NCBI GenBank assembly: GCA_037501455.1
Contig: CM074863.1
Span: 58,633,501-58,697,500, forward strand
Direction of reading: 5' to 3'
DNA: 64,000 nt
Origin: Lantana camara
Lineage: Eukaryota; Streptophyta; Magnoliopsida; Lamiales; Verbenaceae
The notes under the pieces were generated by a model, which ran no database searches, was not told where the DNA came from, and saw only the letters and a program-made list of their open reading frames with translations. Positions 58,701 to 64,000 of this stretch are shown piece after piece (position 1 is the first letter of the stretch; the number at the start of each line of letters is the position of its first letter). The translations under genes were made by a program, and so were the position numbers.

Positions 58701-59271
58701 TTATAAAAAAAAAAAAATCATAATAAATGTATTATTTTGTGACGCCTAATATAATAGTGTCTTAATATAATCAATTTATTTAATAAATAATTTATTTAAT
58801 AAAGTAAATTAAATTTAATAAGATGAAACTATAAAAAGCGTCACAATAGGTGATCTATTATGACGCCTTTTAAAAAGCGTCATATTAGGGCGTCACAATA
58901 GGTAGTTTTTCTAGTAGTGACCTTTTCCTCACGTGATAGAAGCAAGAAAAGGCAAGAAAGGAAGGAAAAACAAGAGCAAGGAGAACAAAGCACTTTCTTT
59001 GGCCATTGGAGCTTAAGACCCCTCATTTATTCCATGAATCTTTAAGGTAAGTTTGGGTTCTTGTTCTCCATCTTCTTGTGCACATTTTAATCCATATATT
59101 TCATGTTTTAACTTAGAAATTTTTGGATTATTGAAGATGTGATGAATAGTTAGGGTTTAAATGAAAATTTGAATATATGTGTTTATATGATATGTTTATG
59201 ACTTTGTCAAAGGATTACGGGTTTTAAAAACTATAAGCGTATGCAAGCTTAATGTTTTGTAACGAGGCAAT

Positions 59272-60192
59272 TGTAGCACCCCGAACGAAGGGCACCACAT
59301 CCCCCACACCTCAGCCCGACACGTGGAACGAAATGGAAACTCCGCATACGTACCAAGTAATAGCGAACTGGAGATAAACAAAAACACACTCCTAGGCTAG
59401 GCGGTCTAGACCCTAAAACAAAGTGCGTAACAAAAAAGAAAACAAAGGCGGAAGCAACAGGATCAACAATCATAGTCATGCAAGGTCTCAAATAGGAACA
59501 GGTGACGGGTTTAACTAGCATAGATACAGAATCTCGTAAATCAAACATAAAACATAAATACGTAACGGGTTCATACTATCCCTAGAAGCTTGTCCCGAAT
59601 CATATAAAATCAACAAGATACATCAAATACATACTAGGCCACTCCAGGACCGAATGAATCATGCAGATCTCTAAAATTCAAATTCATATAAATAACATAG
59701 ACATATATTCGACTAAAGGGGGAAAACGAGAGGGGTCAGTATATAACTCGACTGAGTGAGGGGGCTGAACACACACACACGATACATAATATAGAGCATA
59801 ACACATATTAAACAAAAGACTATGAACCGGGGATAGGGTTCTGCACACCAAAACCATTTTCAAAACAAACGTATACATATCATAACAAATCATAACATAC
59901 TTAACTTAAAAGTCCTATCCTGTTTCATAATCAACATAACGTACAAAAGCTCGGCGAGTACGAACCAAAATCCTATCCCGGGCTCCTCATAACATATCAT
60001 AACAAAACATAAATCAAAACGTATCATACCAACCTTCGTCGGGTGATGGAAGGGTAGCGCGACCCTAGCCATCCATTACATTATGTGTGGGTCGTGCGTT
60101 TCATGACGCTCACGCCCAAGGATTCCATTCCCCACTAATCTCCTAGTGGGTTCAGGGGTGATCCTATCAAACAGGAGAATGTGTACAGGGGT
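59272..60192 (-). repeat. R10 LTR, longest copy
   Basis: Starts TGTAGCACCCCGAACG and carries the conserved GAGTGAGGGGGCTGAAC block (~59752) and CTCGGCGAGTACG block (~59950). Interrupted at 60193 by R11 within a GTGTACAGGGGT context that corresponds to GTGCACAGGGGT in the R4 LTR. Confidence 0.85.
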
Positions 60193-61599
60193 TGTAATAC
60201 CCCCAAACGGAGGATGCCACATCCCCCGCACTATGACCCAGACCCGAAGCATGAAATGAAAGTCCATGCCCGAATCCGAATCAGAGCGAACGGGAGACCA
60301 ACTCACACACTAGGCTAGGCGGATCTAACTTGACCAAAACTCAGAGCGCGGAGCAATTAAAACCGACAACAATAGATAGCGGAAGCATTTAAAACAAAAC
60401 ATACAAAGCAGGTGACGGGTTCAACTAGCATAAATCCCTAGTCCCGAATATCAACATAAAGTAATAATCATCAAGTGCCACAAGGGCCGAATGAGAGTGC
60501 CACGCAGGGCTACCGAATAGTAAAGTATAATCTCAAGTCTACAAGTCAAAGCATAAGTAAAGTGTATGAAAAGACAAATGCAAATAGAAAGACTAGACCG
60601 ACGAAGTGCAACTCAAAGGACTCACTTCCGCCTAGCAAACGCCAACAATCCTGCAACTAAAAGTGTAAATGAGGGGTCAGTCAACTTGACCGAGTGAGGG
60701 GGCTAACACACACCCACAATATATATATAAGGAGCACAGCACATATCAAAAGGGTGGATTCATGAACCGGGGATAGGTGTTGCATACCAGAACATTTCAA
60801 AACAACCCAAAATAGATATAGATATAAGTTTAGAAACCATTTTCAGAGAGACTCTATCCCGATTCATAATTCCCATAACAGATCATAACATATGCTCGGC
60901 GAGTACGAGCTTCCAACCTCAACTCCTCATATCATAACAAAACAGAAATAACATACCAACCTCAACTCCGGGTGATGGTAGGGTTGCGCGACCCTAACCA
61001 TCCATACGGTCGAGGGGAGTGCTGATTGCTACTCATACCCTCAGGACTCCGTTTCCCAACCAAACCTCCTGGTGGGTCCCGGTAGATCCTTTTCATACAG
61101 ATGGAGACTACGCACAGGTATATCCCCGACGGCCCGATACCGTCCCGGGGGCTCCTTACCCGTAGCTCCTGGGCCCCATAACAGAACAGAACATAACATA
61201 TACCAACTTTCATGGCAATCTCGCTACATAATCATAACATAACTGATTTTTCCAAAATGACTTATATATGTCTCAAAAACTGGTTTTTATAACATAACTT
61301 TTCAAAACAGCTTACATATGCTTTCATATCTAATTTTCCAAAACAGAGCTGATTCACAAGGTCATAAACATATCATATCCAACACATACGTATCTATAAT
61401 AGATATACTCGCATGCAAGGGTTGAAATCAGCATATTAAGGCCATAGGTCGCATAACTATACAAAATCCTAAACCTCACCTCGTGAAAGTAGAGTCTGAG
61501 AGTGTGAAGGGCCAAACACTCTAAACCTCGGGCCCACCGGCACCACCAAACTCTGTGACAAGACATACAGAAGCCCAGACTTAGACTCTATATGAACCA

Positions 61600-62940
61600 A
61601 ACAAGACGCACGGCATTGCTCAACATGATCGTGGTTATGCATAAGTGTTCATGTTGTACTTCTAATGTGGTGTCGTGGTCAATTAAGACATGCCAGTGCG
61701 TAGCAAATCATATTTACAAGTAGCAATTAATTATACAAGGTCAATCACCAAGTGAGCAATTAACAATTAAGTATGTTTACAAAAATTAGGTGGAACACAT
61801 AAATTCGAGTTCAAAGAACGCTAACTCATAACCCGACATCTGCATAAACTCACAATTTCAGAAATCAATTTCTTTAACAAAATGCATGATCAAACAGGTA
61901 CTTCAATAACAGAATATTCAATAGTGTTACTTCCCATTGGTATTAATGTCATGTTACAAGACAAAATTGTTATTACCATATCCATACATATACATATGCG
62001 CTCAATACAATTAAACCAGAAGATTGCAGAATTACATTTAGCCCATTAACTTTAAATTGTATTTAGGAGTAAGTAAAATTTGGCAAAACCCAACAATTAT
62101 TAATTGCAAGAGCCCATCTTGAATTAATATGTATTATCTTACTAGTTCTAAGAATCGAACAATACACGACATTCATTACTCCCAACAACCAAGCTTCAAT
62201 AGCATAAGTCAAATTCAAATACACAATCAGGGTAGCTGAGTCATTAACTGATAATTATACTAGTTATGTTTTAGTCCAACAAATACCATATATATATATT
62301 TATTAATCCGAACATTAGGCTTTAAACTGAATTCAAGAACCAAGACTCCCCTTATCATAATTTCATCATTTATAATTACAACATAATTTTAATTCCACGT
62401 CTCACGCACTAATCACCAAAGCATAGTTCAACCATCAACTAAATCTTATATTAACAATCAACATATATATGTATAAATGATAATTAATCAGTTTACATGT
62501 TTACAAGTATACAGATTATTCAGCTATAAGTTCCAATTAATTAAGGGACAATTCTACTAGACTAATTCGGTCACACACATACACATACACCACTAACATT
62601 ATTTGCTCACTTAATACCAAATTTCAAGGATCAACCACCCATTAATTAGTTCCCAATTTTCACAAATACGTCGATCCAAAACACTCATAAATACACGTAT
62701 ACATGTATAGGTTATGTGTATACATATAGGTACTAATAGCCCAAAATCATACCGTATAACTATTTCAAGAAACAACATACTATAAATTTAATTCCACAAT
62801 TATACAATTAAACGTATTACTTAAAGAAATTTAAGACAGGATATATATATGAATTAATGGACACACTAAGTACGATTAATTAAAATAATTTAAGCAAAGA
62901 ATGGAGTGAGGTTTACAATCTGAAGAAGATCAACAATGTT
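61600..62940. other. A+T-rich part of the R11 LTR
   Basis: No coding, RNA or palindrome array was found. The corresponding part of R2, R4, R7 and R8 holds the array, so R11 either lacks it or has lost it. Confidence 0.5.
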
Positions 62941-63790
62941 GATCGTTAGGCACGATGGCGACGGGTCTTGCCGAAATGAGGTGGGGTTCGCTGGATCTGA
63001 GACAGGTGATGACGGGAAGAGAAGGTGTGAGGATGGCGATGGCTGTCTTGCCTGAAGGGATGGCGACGAATGACTTCTGGAATCGGAAGGGGTCCTTGTT
63101 GGCAGATCTGGAGAGAGAGAGAGATCCGAGACAAAGGTCGCGTGGTGAAGGGCGGCGAACAGATCCGCCGATATTTCCTTGTTCGAAAGTGCTTGAGGTA
63201 GGAATGATGGCTGACCGTTACGGAGGAACAGGGGTGGCTCTGACTAGAGTGGTGGTCAGCGGCGGAGCAGAGGTGAAGTGCAGGCCTTCTTTCTTGTAGA
63301 AGATGGCGACGAGATGGCGTTAGAGTTTGGAGATGAAGACCGGCAAAAGAGAACAGATCTGACCGCTGGTGGTTCTGGAATGGTAGTGCTTGGTTGCTAC
63401 GTGTCGCCGGAGAAAATGAAGATCACGCGGCGAGGAGGGTGGTGGTGGTGCTGAATCACGGTGATGCAGGTGAGTAGCGATGTTGGCGGAGGGCTGAGTC
63501 ATGGTGGTGGTTGTGCGTCGGCCTCGTGCCCGGATCCATTGCTATCGGCACTTGTAATGGTGGAGGCTGAGACGCAGCGACTAGCGGAGGTTTCTGTGGT
63601 GGTGAAGAATCGCGTAGTGCGAGGGTCTAGGGAGTGGGAGAGACTGAAAATGGGGAAGGATAGTGGTGAAAGAGGTGGCGGAGGTGATCGGCGCTGGAAG
63701 CGCCGGCGGGGAGTGGTTGCTGGCGGAAGGAGGGTGGTGGCGGCAGTTCGCTGGTGGTGGAGGTGAAGGGGAGAAGAAGAATGTTGCTGC
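62940..63790 (-). other. G+C-rich block in the probable R11 leader
   Basis: About 850 bp of G+C-rich sequence rich in CCACC and TCGCC words (minus strand), directly downstream of a probable start region with ACCCTAGCTAC near 63830. Several overlapping frames are open (for example MTQPSANIATHLHHRDSAPP from 63502), none recognised and none much better than the others. It may be a captured host 5' exon or native LTR leader. Confidence 0.4.
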
Positions 63791-64000
63791 TGCTTAAAGC
63801 CAAAGGGGAAAAGAATGAAGTAGTAGCTAGGGTTCTCGGTACAAAAAGGGGTCCCAAACTCTAAAATTACAAATAAGCCCCTTAGGAGTTCAAATCACAC
63901 AATAGAGCCCACAGATATAAGTAAGATTTAATCAAGTCCAATTAGAGATTTGATAATTATAAAAGTACCCCAAAGATTTAAAGTGGTGTTCAATTAAGCC

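Larger units (their letters stand above)
53858..59605. repeat. Three-copy tandem array, unit about 1916 bp
   Basis: Units 53858-55773, 55774-57688 and 57689-59605 (1916, 1915 and 1917 bp), nearly identical. Each holds the last 1.23 kb of C2, 352 bp of R9 LTR and the first ~334 bp of R10. Both source breakpoints carry AAAATCA: copy 1 is entered at GTAC|AAAATCA|TGCC, and the last copy leaves at ATAT|AAAATCA|ACAAG. Copies 2 and 3 share changes that copy 1 lacks (CTAGTAGTG end, ACGGG instead of ACGAG). Confidence 0.97.
60193..64000 (-). repeat. R11 LTR, runs off the window
   Basis: Minus-strand LTR: its end is GGGGGTATTACA at 60193. U5-side blocks are shared with R4 and R10 (GAGTGAGGGGGCTAACAC at ~60695, GCTCGGCGAGTACGAG at ~60893, GGGTGATGGTAGGGTT at ~60969). 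An A+T-rich middle part (61600-62930) without ORFs follows, then the G+C-rich block 62940-63790 and an A+T-rich probable promoter half. The LTR start is beyond 64000, so the LTR is at least 3.8 kb. Confidence 0.75.

Overview
The window is repeat-dominated nuclear DNA of a flowering plant, most likely a eudicot; the species cannot be read from it. The evidence is nested plant LTR retrotransposons with tRNA-iMet primer sites, chromodomain-type Ty3/gypsy (Tekay/Del-like) polyproteins, a CRM-like and a Ty1/copia remnant, two CACTA transposons, and fragments of plant genes with introns. No intact host gene is visible.

Layout (names are mine). C1 (1-3775): right end of a CACTA transposon carrying pseudo-exons of a plastid pyruvate dehydrogenase E2 gene and a golgin-like gene. 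R1 (3776-10076 and 18908-23730, +): large chromovirus with ~4.1 kb LTRs and an extra ORF between primer site and gag. R2 (10077-18907, -): chromovirus nested in the R1 integrase with a perfect 5-bp target duplication GTTTA. R3 (23731-24922, +): integrase, chromodomain and LTR remnant that hosted R1. R4 (24923-32681, -): element with gag remnants but no visible pol, inserted in the R3 LTR. R5 (32682-~36490, +): CRM-like gag-pol remnant. R6 (~36496-~41650, -): copia gag/protease remnant with leader and LTR. R7 (41963-46373, +): chromovirus 5' LTR and gag. R8 (46374-~51541, +): chromovirus inserted in the zinc knuckle of R7 gag, with two consecutive gag regions. C2 (~51542-55087): second CACTA family. 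R9 (+) and R10 (-): LTR pieces beside C2. 53858-59605 is a three-copy tandem array of a ~1916-bp unit built from C2, R9 and R10. R11 (60193-64000, -): an LTR running off the window.

Nesting gives the order of events: R3 came before R1; R1 came before R2 and C1; R3 came before R4; R7 came before R8; R9 came before C2 and R10; the tandem amplification came after all three; R11 entered R10. Almost every coding region carries stops or frameshifts, so the elements work together only as a record of insertion, decay, recombination and trans-mobilisation.

The most interesting unexplained signal is a set of arrays of short G+C-rich palindromes inside the LTRs. Each family has its own palindrome (GGGAACGGCCGTTCCC in R2, GACACGGCCGTGTC in R8, CTACCCGGCCGGGTA in R4, a degenerate GGTCACGGCCATGACC type in R7). 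All the arrays lie about 370-470 nt downstream of a consensus splice-donor sequence. That is where a retroviral-type packaging or dimerisation signal kept only in unspliced RNA would be expected. Second in interest are the 204-aa ORF upstream of gag in R1, the double gag of R8, and the tandem CACTA-end array.
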